Shown here: positions 15,082 through 22,562 of the stretch, in pieces
Layout of the letters: each line of letters begins with the position of its first letter
Position numbering within the stretch: the stretch's first letter is position 1
Source: Candidatus Giovannonibacteria bacterium RIFCSPHIGHO2_12_FULL_44_22
Lineage (GTDB): Bacteria > Patescibacteriota > Minisyncoccia > UBA11713 > 2-01-FULL-45-33
Direction of reading: 5' to 3'
Assembly (NCBI GenBank): GCA_001778695.1
Contig: MFHU01000005.1
Span: 1-41,673, forward strand
Length of the DNA stretch: 41,673 nucleotides
Notes under the pieces: generated by a model
What the model was told of the DNA's origin: nothing
The model's input: only the letters and a program-made list of their open reading frames with translations
Database searches by the model: none
Translations under genes and position numbers: made by a program

Positions 15082-15218
15082 TCAGATAGTAGAATTTTGC
15101 ATCATCCCGCCTTGTGGGATAAATCTAATACCTGGCCATATACAAATAATTTATATATATTAAAAGTCGATAAGTTTAATAAAATTATTATTAATTAATG
15201 CAAAATTTCACTACCTGA
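15082..15218 (+). promoter_or_regulatory. Structured 5' leader of rnj (paired-end element B)
   Basis: Left arm TCAGATAGTAGAATTTTGCA (15082-15101, plus T) pairs with the right arm ATGCAAAATTTCACTACCTG plus A (15198-15218). The right arm ends one nucleotide before the rnj ATG. A small hairpin ATCCC-GCCTTGT-GGGAT follows the left arm; the middle is AT-rich. Compared with element A, two base pairs change on both sides (C-G to T-A), as expected of a conserved RNA stem. Confidence 0.7.
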
Positions 15219-15219
15219 T

Positions 15220-17040
15220 ATGCCGCCAAGACAAGAACATCATCAAAGAACTAGAATTAGAACTCTGCACGGCGCAGGGACGGTTACGCGCCGCACCTCC
15301 GCTTCGGAGCGCAAATTTCGCAAAGAAGGGTCGCTTACAGGCCACGAAGCGCACGGCCACGCCAAGGCCTTGAAGCACGACACGGTTTACTATGTTCCCT
15401 TGGGAGGATTGGAAGAAGTCGGCCGCAACTGCTCGTTTTTTGAATACAACGATGAAATTGTAATCATTGACATGGGCATACAATTCCCCGAAGAAGAAAC
15501 TCCAGGCGTGGATTGGATTATCCCTAACACGAGTTATCTTGAGAAAAAAAAGAAAAATATCAGAGGACTTTTGATAACCCACGGGCACTATGACCACTTC
15601 GGCGCGATTCCCTACGTTTTGGAACGGCTCGGTAATCCGACCATCTATGGCACGCGACTGATCAGAGAAATAATTCAAAAACGTTTAAGCGAAACGCCCA
15701 ACGTTCCGAAGATGCACTTCATAGAAATTAAAAATCACGACACCGTAAAACTTTCCGAACATTTTACCGCGGAATTTTTCGGTGTAAGCCATACCGTGCC
15801 CGACACCACTGGCGTCGCGCTCCACACGCCCGCCGGTGTCATGGTGCACTTTGCCGATTTCCGGCTTGATTACGACCAAGAAGACACAGTCCAAAACCTC
15901 CAGGAGTTTGAACGGCTCTCCAAGCTCGGCATCCATTCGCTGTTTTTGGACAGCACCAACGCGGACTTTGAAGGCCATTCGGTGTCGGAAAAATTGGTTG
16001 AAGCCAATCTTGAAAAAACATTTTTAGCTGCCGAGGGCCGCATCATTCTCTCCACCTTTGCCTCAATGATCACCCGCATGGCGGAAATCGTAAAAATTGC
16101 CGAAAAAATCGGACGCAAAGTCGTCATCAACGGCAGGAGCATGAAGGATAATTTGGAGATAGCGAAACAACTCGGGTATATCAAATACAAGCCGGACACG
16201 CTCGTGCGAATTGAGGAGCTCCACAAGCACAAAGACAACAAAATTCTTATTCTTTCCACCGGCGCTCAAGGCCAGAAAAGCGCCGGCCTGATGCGTATCG
16301 CGAACGGCGAACATAAGCAAATCCATATTAAGCCCGGCGACACGCTTATTTTTTCGTCCTCGGTTATTCCCGGCAATGAACGCGGCGTGCAAACGCTCAA
16401 AGATAATTTCGCGCGCCAGGGCGCAGTCGTTATCACCAATAATGACTTAGACATTCATTCATCGGGCCACGCCCCGGGCGATGACCTGACAATGATCGCG
16501 AAAATTTGCAAGCCAAAATTTATTATTCCGATTCACGGCTTCTATTTCAAACGCGCGGCCAATATTCAGAATATGAAAAAAATAGGAATCGGCAAAGAAC
16601 GCGTCATCTTGATGGACAACGGCCAGGTGGCCGAGTTAAGCCGAGACAACATAGTGGTCACCGACAAAACCGTTGATGCTTTTTATGTTTTGGTGGACGG
16701 CTTGGGCGTGGGAGACGTAAAAGAAGTCGTGTTGCGGGACCGCCAAATGCTTTCTCAAGATGGAATATTTGTAATGATCGCGGCAGTGGACGCTCAAACA
16801 GGAAAAGTCAAAGGTTCGCCGGATATTATCTCGCGAGGATTTATTTATTTAAAAGAATCTCATGAGCTTCTCGCGCAATCGCGGCATCTGGTGCGAAGAG
16901 TGATAGAAGAATCCACCACCAAAATGCACCCAATTAATTGGACACATGTTCGCGACAACGTCCGCGAAAAACTCGGCTCATTCCTTTTCCAAAAGACAAA
17001 AAGAAGGCCTATGGTACTGCCTGTAATTATTGAAGTGTAA
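15220..17040 (+). CDS. rnj: Ribonuclease J
   Basis: A 606-aa beta-lactamase/beta-CASP nuclease with 5'-3' exo- and endonuclease activity in mRNA decay and rRNA maturation. Metal motif THGHYDHFG, HTVPDTTGVAL, HFADFRLD, the beta-CASP SSGHAPGDDL and the C-terminal domain (HPINWTHVRDNVREKLGSFL) are all present. A basic N-terminal extension of about 55 residues (QRTRIRTLHGAGTVTRRTSA) precedes the core YYVPLGGLEEVGRN. Translation begins next to a long leader stem shared with secG. The last 30 bp are duplicated at 18610-18639. Confidence 0.97.
   Translation: MPPRQEHHQRTRIRTLHGAGTVTRRTSASERKFRKEGSLTGHEAHGHAKALKHDTVYYVPLGGLEEVGRNCSFFEYNDEIVIIDMGIQFPEEETPGVDWIIPNTSYLEKKKKNIRGLLITHGHYDHFGAIPYVLERLGNPTIYGTRLIREIIQKRLSETPNVPKMHFIEIKNHDTVKLSEHFTAEFFGVSHTVPDTTGVALHTPAGVMVHFADFRLDYDQEDTVQNLQEFERLSKLGIHSLFLDSTNADFEGHSVSEKLVEANLEKTFLAAEGRIILSTFASMITRMAEIVKIAEKIGRKVVINGRSMKDNLEIAKQLGYIKYKPDTLVRIEELHKHKDNKILILSTGAQGQKSAGLMRIANGEHKQIHIKPGDTLIFSSSVIPGNERGVQTLKDNFARQGAVVITNNDLDIHSSGHAPGDDLTMIAKICKPKFIIPIHGFYFKRAANIQNMKKIGIGKERVILMDNGQVAELSRDNIVVTDKTVDAFYVLVDGLGVGDVKEVVLRDRQMLSQDGIFVMIAAVDAQTGKVKGSPDIISRGFIYLKESHELLAQSRHLVRRVIEESTTKMHPINWTHVRDNVREKLGSFLFQKTKRRPMVLPVIIEV
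17011..17040 (+). repeat. Direct repeat, left copy (3' end of rnj)
   Basis: ATGGTACTGCCTGTAATTAT plus TGAAGTGTAA is the last 30 bp of rnj including its stop. It is repeated at 18610-18639 with a single change (A to T). The two copies bracket an accessory block of 1.57 kb, the pattern left by an element that integrates at a gene end and rebuilds it. Confidence 0.85.
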
Positions 17041-17052
17041 AAAAGCAAACAA

Positions 17053-17081
17053 CAATAAAAAAACCGGGGTAATTCCGGTTT
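17053..17081 (-). terminator. Rho-independent terminator of the 72-aa gene
   Basis: On the minus strand AAACCGG, a 7-nt loop and CCGGTTT are followed by TTTTATTGTT. It ends the transcript of the gene at 17099-17317 and may also slow plus-strand readthrough from rnj. Confidence 0.8.
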
Positions 17082-17098
17082 GGCAGCTTTATAAATTA

Positions 17099-17317
17099 TC
17101 ATTCGTATGTCTTGCTTATCTCTACGCCGAGCTTGGAAGCGATTTTTTCTGCCAACTCCAATGCATCTTTTTCTAGCATGTAGCCACCGTAGTTGAAACG
17201 GCTTGCAGATTTTTCATCATAAAATTCTATGCCAAAAAGTTTAAGTTTCAGCCAATAAGAGTTTGGCTTAGGCTCTTCCGCGCGATTAATCATTACTGTT
17301 ATTTCTTGGTCTGCCAT
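17099..17317 (-). CDS. Small hypothetical protein
   Basis: A 72-aa soluble protein (MADQEITVMINRAEEPKPNS...) with no recognised family. The C-terminal half is a predicted amphipathic helix (KDALELAEKIASKLGVEI). It has one of the few strong Shine-Dalgarno sequences in the window (AGGAGG, 7 nt before the ATG) and its own terminator, unlike the leaderless neighbours. Promoter candidates with TTGACT/TTGACA lie around 17360-17390. It lies alone on the minus strand within the block bracketed by the rnj repeat, which fits an imported gene. Confidence 0.75.
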   Translation of the reverse strand: MADQEITVMINRAEEPKPNSYWLKLKLFGIEFYDEKSASRFNYGGYMLEKDALELAEKIASKLGVEISKTYE

Positions 17318-17409
17318 TTTATGTCCTCCTTTTCTGCTTTAAATCTAATTTGAACCTAACATGTCTATACTAATATGTCAAACCAAAAGTCAAGGCACCT
17401 GCCCGACTT

Positions 17410-17447
17410 ACCCCGTTAGCACTCGGCGCATTTCGGGGTGGCTTTTT
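17410..17447 (+). terminator. Possible orphan terminator
   Basis: ACCCCG and CGGGGT flank an 18-nt loop and are followed by GGCTTTTT. No plus-strand gene ends just before it, so if real it is a leftover or insulates the downstream toxin-antitoxin pair. The stretch GGCACCTGCCCG just before it also occurs at 39111-39122. Confidence 0.35.
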
Positions 17448-17478
17448 CGGTCGCTATTGCAGTGTAATCCGCAAATGC

Positions 17479-17484
17479 TATACT
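17479..17484 (+). promoter_or_regulatory. -10 box of the toxin-antitoxin pair
   Basis: TATACT lies 6 nt before the ATG at 17491; a weak TTGCAG is 16 nt further upstream. A leaderless mRNA is predicted. Confidence 0.6.
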
Positions 17485-17490
17485 ATAGCC

Positions 17491-17700
17491 ATGACCACTT
17501 TGGCGCTACAAAAAGAAATAATAGAACTCAAAGCAAAATTGTCACTTTTAGAAAAAGCCGTGATGGCTCCATTTGATGAAGAGGGTGAATACAAGCCAGT
17601 CTTTGTGCGCTCTATGCTGCGTCGCGCAGCCGAAAAACCAAAACTGGTGTTTGAGTATAAAAAGCGCAGAGATTTGTTAAAGCAACTTCACGCCAGATAA
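17491..17700 (+). CDS. Putative antitoxin of a RelE/ParE-type pair
   Basis: A 69-aa protein with an N-terminal coiled coil (LQKEIIELKAKLSLLEKAV) and a basic C-terminus (EYKKRRDLLKQLHAR). Its stop codon touches the start codon of the toxin gene (17700/17701). By position it is the antitoxin; the long helix followed by a short toxin-wrapping tail is a common antitoxin layout. No named DNA-binding domain is visible. The start is supported by the -10 box 6 nt upstream. Confidence 0.7.
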   Translation: MTTLALQKEIIELKAKLSLLEKAVMAPFDEEGEYKPVFVRSMLRRAAEKPKLVFEYKKRRDLLKQLHAR

Positions 17701-17967
17701 ATGCGGGTAATTTACGATCAGAAATTTCTAAAAGAGTTAGAAAAAACGCCGAGCGAAGTTCAAAATAAAGCCGACGCATTGCTTGAGCCGCTGAAAGACG
17801 AACCATTCCATCCGCTGCTTCACACTAAAAAATTAAAAGGCCCGCTTTACGGCCTTTATTCTTTTCGCGTTCTAGAATACCGTGTTATTTTTGAGGTCGA
17901 AAAACCGGACGTAGTTCGCCTCTTGGCTATCCGCCACAGAAAAGATGTTTATAAATATAAAAGATAA
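17701..17967 (+). CDS. RelE/ParE superfamily toxin
   Basis: An 88-aa protein with the RelE/ParE fold signature: an N-terminal helix pair (YDQKFLKELEKTPSEVQNKA), HPLLHTKKLKGPLYGLYSFRV and the final strands YRVIFEVEKPDVVRLLAIRHRKDVYK. Members cut mRNA on the ribosome or poison gyrase; the basic and aromatic C-terminal residues (RHRKDVYKYKR) favour the RelE-like mRNA interferase type, but this is not certain. It is coupled to the upstream antitoxin and lies within the block flanked by the rnj 3' repeat. Confidence 0.85.
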   Translation: MRVIYDQKFLKELEKTPSEVQNKADALLEPLKDEPFHPLLHTKKLKGPLYGLYSFRVLEYRVIFEVEKPDVVRLLAIRHRKDVYKYKR

Positions 17968-18029
17968 CCAAGCGCCGCCCGATGGTCTTGCCTGCGATAA
18001 TCGAAGTTTAACCGAATTTATTCTGTTCC

Positions 18030-18058
18030 TTGCTGATTTAAAACCGATGCGGTATCCT
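18030..18058 (+). promoter_or_regulatory. Leaderless promoter of the DUF84 gene
   Basis: TTGCTG (18030-18035), 17 nt, TATCCT (18053-18058), then 7 nt to the ATG at 18066. A second TATAAT overlaps the ATG itself. Confidence 0.5.
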
Positions 18059-18065
18059 TATTATA

Positions 18066-18587
18066 ATGCGAATTATTGTTGCAACTTCAAGTCCGCGCAA
18101 ATTAGCATCGGTTAAAAAGATAGTCACGCAAATCTTAGGAAAAGAATCTATCGTAGAAGGACAAACAACGGAGTCGTCAAAGGTGAATACTCCTTGGGAT
18201 GAACAAACACTTATAGAAGCGCGCGAAAGAGCCAAAAGTATCAAATCTATTCAAGGTGATTTATGGGTAGGTTTGAAAAGTGGGCTTGTAGATCGATATG
18301 GTGATATCTACGAAGAAGCGTGGGTTTGTGTTCTTGATCAAAATAATAAAAAGTTTCTTGGGTATTCAAGCGGTTTGAAAGTGCCTAATAGACTCCTGGA
18401 CAAAATGAAGCAATCTAATATTGGACATAGCGACGCGCTTGATTTGCTCGCAAAGGGCAAGGGAGCCGATGCAAAAGAAACATGGGGCGCTTACTCCGGC
18501 GGGAACATTCTTCGAGAAGTAAGCCTTGAAGAGGCTCTTCGAAATGCTTTGATACAAGCGTTCCCATCTAGTTTGAGTTTATATTGA
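18066..18587 (+). CDS. Inosine/xanthosine triphosphatase (YjjX/DUF84 type)
   Basis: A 173-aa protein of the DUF84 NTPase family, which removes non-canonical purine nucleotides (ITP/XTP) from the pool. The N-terminal IIVATSSPRKLASVKKIV, the block GDLWVGLKSGLVDRYGDIYEEAWVCVLD and the late GAYSGGNILREVSLEEALRNAL match that family. Length is normal. It lies in the same bracketed block as the toxin-antitoxin pair but has its own promoter. Confidence 0.85.
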   Translation: MRIIVATSSPRKLASVKKIVTQILGKESIVEGQTTESSKVNTPWDEQTLIEARERAKSIKSIQGDLWVGLKSGLVDRYGDIYEEAWVCVLDQNNKKFLGYSSGLKVPNRLLDKMKQSNIGHSDALDLLAKGKGADAKETWGAYSGGNILREVSLEEALRNALIQAFPSSLSLY

Positions 18588-18609
18588 TGCAATATTGTAA
18601 TAAGTTGAG

Positions 18610-18639
18610 ATGGTACTGCCTGTAATTATTGATGTGTAA
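18610..18639 (+). repeat. Direct repeat, right copy (duplicated rnj end)
   Basis: ATGGTACTGCCTGTAATTAT plus TGATGTGTAA copies the last 30 bp of rnj (17011-17040) with one substitution. It no longer belongs to a gene. The TTG start used by the ORF track for trpS (18629) lies inside this copy and is not the real start. Confidence 0.85.
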
Positions 18640-18664
18640 CGCTTTTTGTTGTAGAATTAAATCT

Positions 18665-19657
18665 ATGGCGAAAGAAGTAATAGTCAGCGCAATTCAAGCT
18701 TCAGGAAATGTACACATCGGCAATTATATTGGCGCAATACAACAATTCGTAAAATTGCAAGATAAATATCAAGGCTATTTCTTTATTGCTGATTTACATG
18801 CATTAACAGAACCTCAAGACCCGGAAAAATTACGAAAACAAATATTAGATTCAGCGGCGCTCTACATGGCCTGCGGGCTTGATCCTAAAGAAGCTGTTAT
18901 ATTTATTCAATCTCAAGTTCCGGAACATACCGAGTTGGGTTGGATTTTAAACACCATAACTCCCCTAGGAGAATTGGAACGTATGACGCAATTTAAAGAT
19001 AAAAGCAAAAAGCGGAAGAATATTTTGGCTGGGCTTTTAAACTATCCGACTCTCATGGCAGCGGATATTCTGCTTTACGACGCTGACCTTGTGCCGGTTG
19101 GCAAAGATCAATCGCAGCACTTGGAATTTACCCGAACCGTAGCAAGGAAATTCAACTCGAAATTTGGAGTAACATTTAAAGAACCCCGGGCCTTACTGAA
19201 AAAAGAGGGGGCGCTCATTATGGGGTTAGATAATCCATCCAACAAAATGGCAAAATCCGCCCAGAGCCCAAATAATTATATAGCTATACTGGACGAACCA
19301 AATGAAATACAGCGCAAAATAAAAATCGCCGTAACTGATTCGGGGAAAGAAATTAAATACGATCCAGTAAAGAAGCCCGCGATTTCCAATTTACTTATAA
19401 TTTATAGTGCAATGTCGGGAAAGTCCATTAAAAATTTGGAATCTAAATTCAAAGAAAAAACTTATGCAGAATTCAAATCATCTTTGGCTGATTTGCTAGT
19501 TGAAAAACTTTCCCCTATTCAAAAAGAATATAAGCGCTTGATAGAAAATAAAGGTGAGCTTCTTAAAGTTTTAAATAATGGAAAAGAACAAGCGCAAAAG
19601 GTGGCGCGAACAACTATGTTGGATGTCCGAAAAAAAATCGGACTACTCTGCGAGTAG
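18665..19657 (+). CDS. trpS: Tryptophanyl-tRNA synthetase
   Basis: A 330-aa class I synthetase that charges tRNA-Trp. The HIGH-type motif reads HIGN (residues 17-20) in SAIQASGNVHIGNYIGAI and the KMSKS loop reads KMAKS near residue 195. Specificity blocks YPTLMAADILLYDADLVPVGKDQSQHLE are typical TrpRS. ATG at 18665 (MAKEVIVSAIQ) is preferred over the TTG at 18629. The 3' end overlaps the convergent phosphohexomutase gene by 15 bp. Confidence 0.97.
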   Translation: MAKEVIVSAIQASGNVHIGNYIGAIQQFVKLQDKYQGYFFIADLHALTEPQDPEKLRKQILDSAALYMACGLDPKEAVIFIQSQVPEHTELGWILNTITPLGELERMTQFKDKSKKRKNILAGLLNYPTLMAADILLYDADLVPVGKDQSQHLEFTRTVARKFNSKFGVTFKEPRALLKKEGALIMGLDNPSNKMAKSAQSPNNYIAILDEPNEIQRKIKIAVTDSGKEIKYDPVKKPAISNLLIIYSAMSGKSIKNLESKFKEKTYAEFKSSLADLLVEKLSPIQKEYKRLIENKGELLKVLNNGKEQAQKVARTTMLDVRKKIGLLCE

Positions 19658-20851
19658 CTCTACAAGAAGCTTCTTTTTTTCTTCCAAAAGCTTGGGCGAA
19701 TTTGCCTCAATATTTAGGCGTAGTAAATCTTCGGTGTTTGATGAGCGTAAATTAAACCACCAAACAGAATACTCCACCTTAATCCCGTCCAAATAAGAAA
19801 TTTGTGCGTCCGGAAAATGCGATGCGACTTTGTCTATGATTTTTTCTTTGTCTTTTATTTTAAAGTTTATTTCCTCGGACTTAAAATAGCGCGCAAGCGG
19901 TTTAATAAGCTCGCTTAAGGGCTTCTTGGTTGTTCTTAATAAATCCAGCACGGCCAGCGCGGCGAAAATCCCAGAATCGGAATAGAAAAAATCCCTAAAA
20001 TAATAATGCCCCGAAAGCTCGCCGCCGAAAATAGCGTTTTCTTTTTTCATCAATGCCTTAATAAATGAATGCCCCACCCGGCTTTCAACCGTCTGTCCTC
20101 CCATTTTTTCAACCTCTTCTTTCACAGCCTTGCTTGAAGAAACATCGTAAATAATTTTCTCGCCAGGTCTAGCGTATTTCCGCGCCAAGAGCGCCGTAAT
20201 AATGTCGCCGGGCACAACTTTCCCGCTTTCGTCGCGAAACATAACTCGATCGCCGTCAAAATCAAAAGATTCTCCGGGTATTTTCTCTCCTGCCGCAAAT
20301 TTTATAATGTCCGATTTTAGAAACGGAAAATGAGATGAAAGAAATCCGATATATTCTTCAAGAAAATCTTTTTTGATTATCTGCCCGCGATTTTCCAGAT
20401 TTTGAAAAATGCCTCTAATTGCGTCATTTTTTATTTCTTCCATGCCCGAGCCCGCGCCGATTGACACCGCGAATTTCTTTGAAAGCTTCACGCCGTTAAA
20501 TTCAGGTGGGTTGTGGGAAGCGGTAATTATCGCGCCGCCGTCCGCCTTGGTTTTATTTAAAATAAAATAATGCATCGGAGTCGTAGTCAACCCCGCGTCA
20601 ATAATTTCCACTCCCTCATCTAAAAGCCCGTTTAAAAAAGCTTCTTTAAGCGCGGGCGAAGATTTGCGCGCATCGGCGCTGACTACTATTTTTAAAGCCC
20701 CGCCTTCCGCGTTGCTAAGTCTTAAATATCTCGCAAAGGCCCGAGCGATTTTATAACAAGCATCTTCATTGATCTCGTCCGGGTATTTCCCTCGAATATC
20801 ATACGCCCTGAAAATCCCCCCGCTCCAACTCTTTTGCGCAATTTTATGCAT
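19643..20851 (-). CDS. Phosphomannomutase/phosphoglucomutase with a shortened domain 2
   Basis: A 402-aa alpha-D-phosphohexomutase. The phosphoserine loop TASHNPP (residues 110-116), metal loop DFDGDRV (197-203), sugar loop GGELSGHYYF and the phosphate-binding RSSNTEDLLRLNIEA near the end are all present, so it is probably active on mannose or glucose phosphates. Typical members have about 450-460 residues. The missing part is in domain 2: only a short AAGEKIPGES replaces the usual VVDxGNG...DPLPENL section before the metal loop. The start has TAAAAT 6 nt upstream (20858-20863). It overlaps trpS tail-to-tail. Confidence 0.93.
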   Translation of the reverse strand: MHKIAQKSWSGGIFRAYDIRGKYPDEINEDACYKIARAFARYLRLSNAEGGALKIVVSADARKSSPALKEAFLNGLLDEGVEIIDAGLTTTPMHYFILNKTKADGGAIITASHNPPEFNGVKLSKKFAVSIGAGSGMEEIKNDAIRGIFQNLENRGQIIKKDFLEEYIGFLSSHFPFLKSDIIKFAAGEKIPGESFDFDGDRVMFRDESGKVVPGDIITALLARKYARPGEKIIYDVSSSKAVKEEVEKMGGQTVESRVGHSFIKALMKKENAIFGGELSGHYYFRDFFYSDSGIFAALAVLDLLRTTKKPLSELIKPLARYFKSEEINFKIKDKEKIIDKVASHFPDAQISYLDGIKVEYSVWWFNLRSSNTEDLLRLNIEANSPKLLEEKKKLLVELLAE

Positions 20852-20934
20852 TACTTTATTTTAATGTTTTCGACCGCTGAGGGCAATGCGCCTCGGCAGT
20901 TTTTTTTATTTCCATTAATTTCGCAAATTTCCCC

Positions 20935-20973
20935 AACTACAAATTAATCAGCGATAGCATATTAATTTGCACT
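20935..20973. repeat. Palindromic direct repeat, copy 1 (before PaaX/Cas2-like gene 1)
   Basis: AACTACAAATTAATCAGCGA and the following TAGCATATTAATTTGCACT recur at 21575-21613 with one change in 39 bp. Each copy is an imperfect palindrome: CAAATTAAT and ATTAATTTG around CAGCGATAGCAT. The right edge supplies the -35 box TTGCAC of the gene, so protein bound here would block its promoter. Confidence 0.85.
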
Positions 20974-20995
20974 GTTAAGTAAAACGTTATAACAT
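20967..20995 (+). promoter_or_regulatory. Promoter of PaaX/Cas2-like gene 1
   Basis: TTGCAC (20967-20972, inside the palindrome), 17 nt, TAACAT (20990-20995), then 7 nt to the ATG at 21003: a leaderless promoter with a built-in operator. Confidence 0.7.
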
Positions 20996-21002
20996 AATAG
21001 AT

Positions 21003-21563
21003 ATGAGAAAGGAGGGTTCAATTGGGCCTACCGCGCAAAAAGTGCTGTTATTATTATTGAGGGGCTTGGCGTTATATCTAACCTATTCACCGAAAAAGCA
21101 ATTCCGCATCATAAAGCAGATAGGAGCGGAATGGAAAAACATAGACAGGCGAGCGCTATATTATGCCATAAAAAGTCTTTATCAAAACCAGCTCATTGAC
21201 GAGCGGGAAAACGCCAACGGCACCGTAACTCTTCGATTAACCCAAAACGGAAAGGCCAAAGCGCTTACATATAATCTTGATGACATAAAAATCCCGGTTA
21301 TGAAACGATGGGATAAAAAGTGGCGTATAATACTTTTTGACATCCCGGAGAAACACAAGAAAGCCCGCGACGCTCTAGCTCGCGTATTAAAGAATATCGG
21401 TTGCCGCCAGTTTCAAAAAAGCGTATTTGTTCATCCCTTTGAATGTAGAAATGAAATCGATTTTGTGATAGAATCATTTTCTATGCGGCCGTATGTGCGT
21501 TTTATCGTTGCGGATAGTATTGATAATGAATTGCATCTCAAGAAATATTTTGATCTATTATAA
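21003..21563 (+). CDS. PaaX-like regulator with a Cas2-fold domain (paralogue 1)
   Basis: A 186-aa protein with an N-terminal winged helix (about residues 30-90: IKQIGAEWKNIDRRALYYAI...RLTQNGKAKAL) and a C-terminal Cas2-like ferredoxin domain (WRIILFDIPEKHKKARDALARVLKNIGCRQFQKSVFVHPFECRNEI in successive blocks). Such proteins are often annotated as Cas2 in CPR genomes but match PaaX-type repressors (PaaX_M domain). There are no cas1 or CRISPR repeats here. The gene sits between two 39-bp palindromic repeats, one overlapping its promoter, so autorepression is likely. A paralogue is at 29100-29660. Confidence 0.85.
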   Translation: MRKEGSIGPTAQKVLLLLLRGLALYLTYSPKKQFRIIKQIGAEWKNIDRRALYYAIKSLYQNQLIDERENANGTVTLRLTQNGKAKALTYNLDDIKIPVMKRWDKKWRIILFDIPEKHKKARDALARVLKNIGCRQFQKSVFVHPFECRNEIDFVIESFSMRPYVRFIVADSIDNELHLKKYFDLL

Positions 21564-21574
21564 ACTAATCCTTA

Positions 21575-21613
21575 AACTACAAATTAATCAGCGATAGCGT
21601 ATTAATTTGCACT
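21575..21613. repeat. Palindromic direct repeat, copy 2 (after PaaX/Cas2-like gene 1)
   Basis: 38 of 39 bases equal copy 1 (20935-20973). It lies 12-50 nt after the stop and immediately before ychF, so it could place ychF under the same regulator, or mark the right end of a small mobile unit. Confidence 0.85.
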
Positions 21614-21625
21614 TTAATCAAAACT

Positions 21626-22561
21626 ATGAAAATTGGAATTATCGGAATGCCTAATGTCGGGAAATCAACGCTTTTTCAGGTGCTTACCAAAAAACAGGTG
21701 GATACTTCAAACTATCCTTTTGCCACCATTGACCCAAATGTCGGCGTGGTTCAGGTACCCGACGAACGGCTCAACCAGCTTGCTTCGTTGAGCCGTTCAA
21801 AAAAAATCGTGCCGGCCGTAATTGAATTTGTGGATATCGCTGGACTCGTAAAAGGCGCTGCCGAAGGCGAAGGCCTTGGAAACCAGTTTCTTTCTCATAT
21901 CCGCGAGGTGGACGCAATCTGCCATGTTGTGCGCGCATTTGAAAGCACGGGGATTGCGCATGTTATGGATAAGCCCGACCCCCTACGGGATATTGAAATA
22001 ATCAAAACCGAACTGGAATTGAAAGATTTGGAGACAACAACAAAAATTAAAGAGAAAATTTTTAAAGACGCCGGAGCGGGGAAAAAAGAAGCAATGCAAC
22101 CCCAGTTGCTTGCTTTCAAGCCGGCTCTGTTGGTTTTCAATATTTCGGCAAAAAGTAATTTGGCAAGCTCTTTAAATATCCCGAATTCAATATCATTGGA
22201 TATCTCCCAAGAAAATGACGTTTCAGCTATGTCTGAGAAAGAAAGAAAAGAATTAGGAATTGAATCACAGCTTCCTAAACTTATAAAAGCAGCTTATGAA
22301 CTTTTGGGACTGATAACTTTTTTTACCACTGGAGAAGATGAAACTAGGGCATGGACTATCCCCTCCGGCTCCACCGCCAAGCGCGCTGGACGCGCCATTC
22401 ACAGCGATTTTGAGGAAAAATTCATACGGGCCGATGTTGTATTTTGGGAAAAACTTATAGAAGCTGGAGGTTGGTCAAAAGCCCGGGAATTGGGGCGGCT
22501 AAGCTCCCAAGGCAAAGACTATATGGTAAAGGATGGCGACGTCATTGAGTTTAAAATTTAG
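21626..22561 (+). CDS. ychF: YchF/Ola1 family P-loop ATPase, shortened
   Basis: A 311-aa Obg-like ATPase that binds ATP and ribosomes. G1 GMPNVGKS (residues 7-14), switch region NYPFATIDPNVGVV, DIAGLVKGAAEGEGLGNQFL, and the C-terminal TGS domain (FTTGEDETRAWTIPSGSTA...KDGDVIEFKI) are intact. Bacterial YchF is usually about 360 residues; the loss is in the helical hairpin domain, where ELKDLETTTKIKEKIFKDAG leads within about 25 residues to LAFKPALLVFN. The palindromic repeat copy 2 ends 12 nt before the ATG. Confidence 0.96.
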   Translation: MKIGIIGMPNVGKSTLFQVLTKKQVDTSNYPFATIDPNVGVVQVPDERLNQLASLSRSKKIVPAVIEFVDIAGLVKGAAEGEGLGNQFLSHIREVDAICHVVRAFESTGIAHVMDKPDPLRDIEIIKTELELKDLETTTKIKEKIFKDAGAGKKEAMQPQLLAFKPALLVFNISAKSNLASSLNIPNSISLDISQENDVSAMSEKERKELGIESQLPKLIKAAYELLGLITFFTTGEDETRAWTIPSGSTAKRAGRAIHSDFEEKFIRADVVFWEKLIEAGGWSKARELGRLSSQGKDYMVKDGDVIEFKI

Positions 22562-22562
22562 G

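Noticed and set aside
17360-17400. Exact promoter for the 72-aa gene
   Set aside because: Two overlapping TTGACT/TTGACA candidates fit equally badly with their -10 boxes, so no single site is listed.
18629-18664. TTG start for trpS at 18629
   Set aside because: It lies in the duplicated rnj end; ATG 18665 gives the expected TrpRS N-terminus.
20935-20973. XerCD dif site
   Set aside because: The 39-bp repeat is palindromic but does not match the dif consensus arms and is present twice around one gene.
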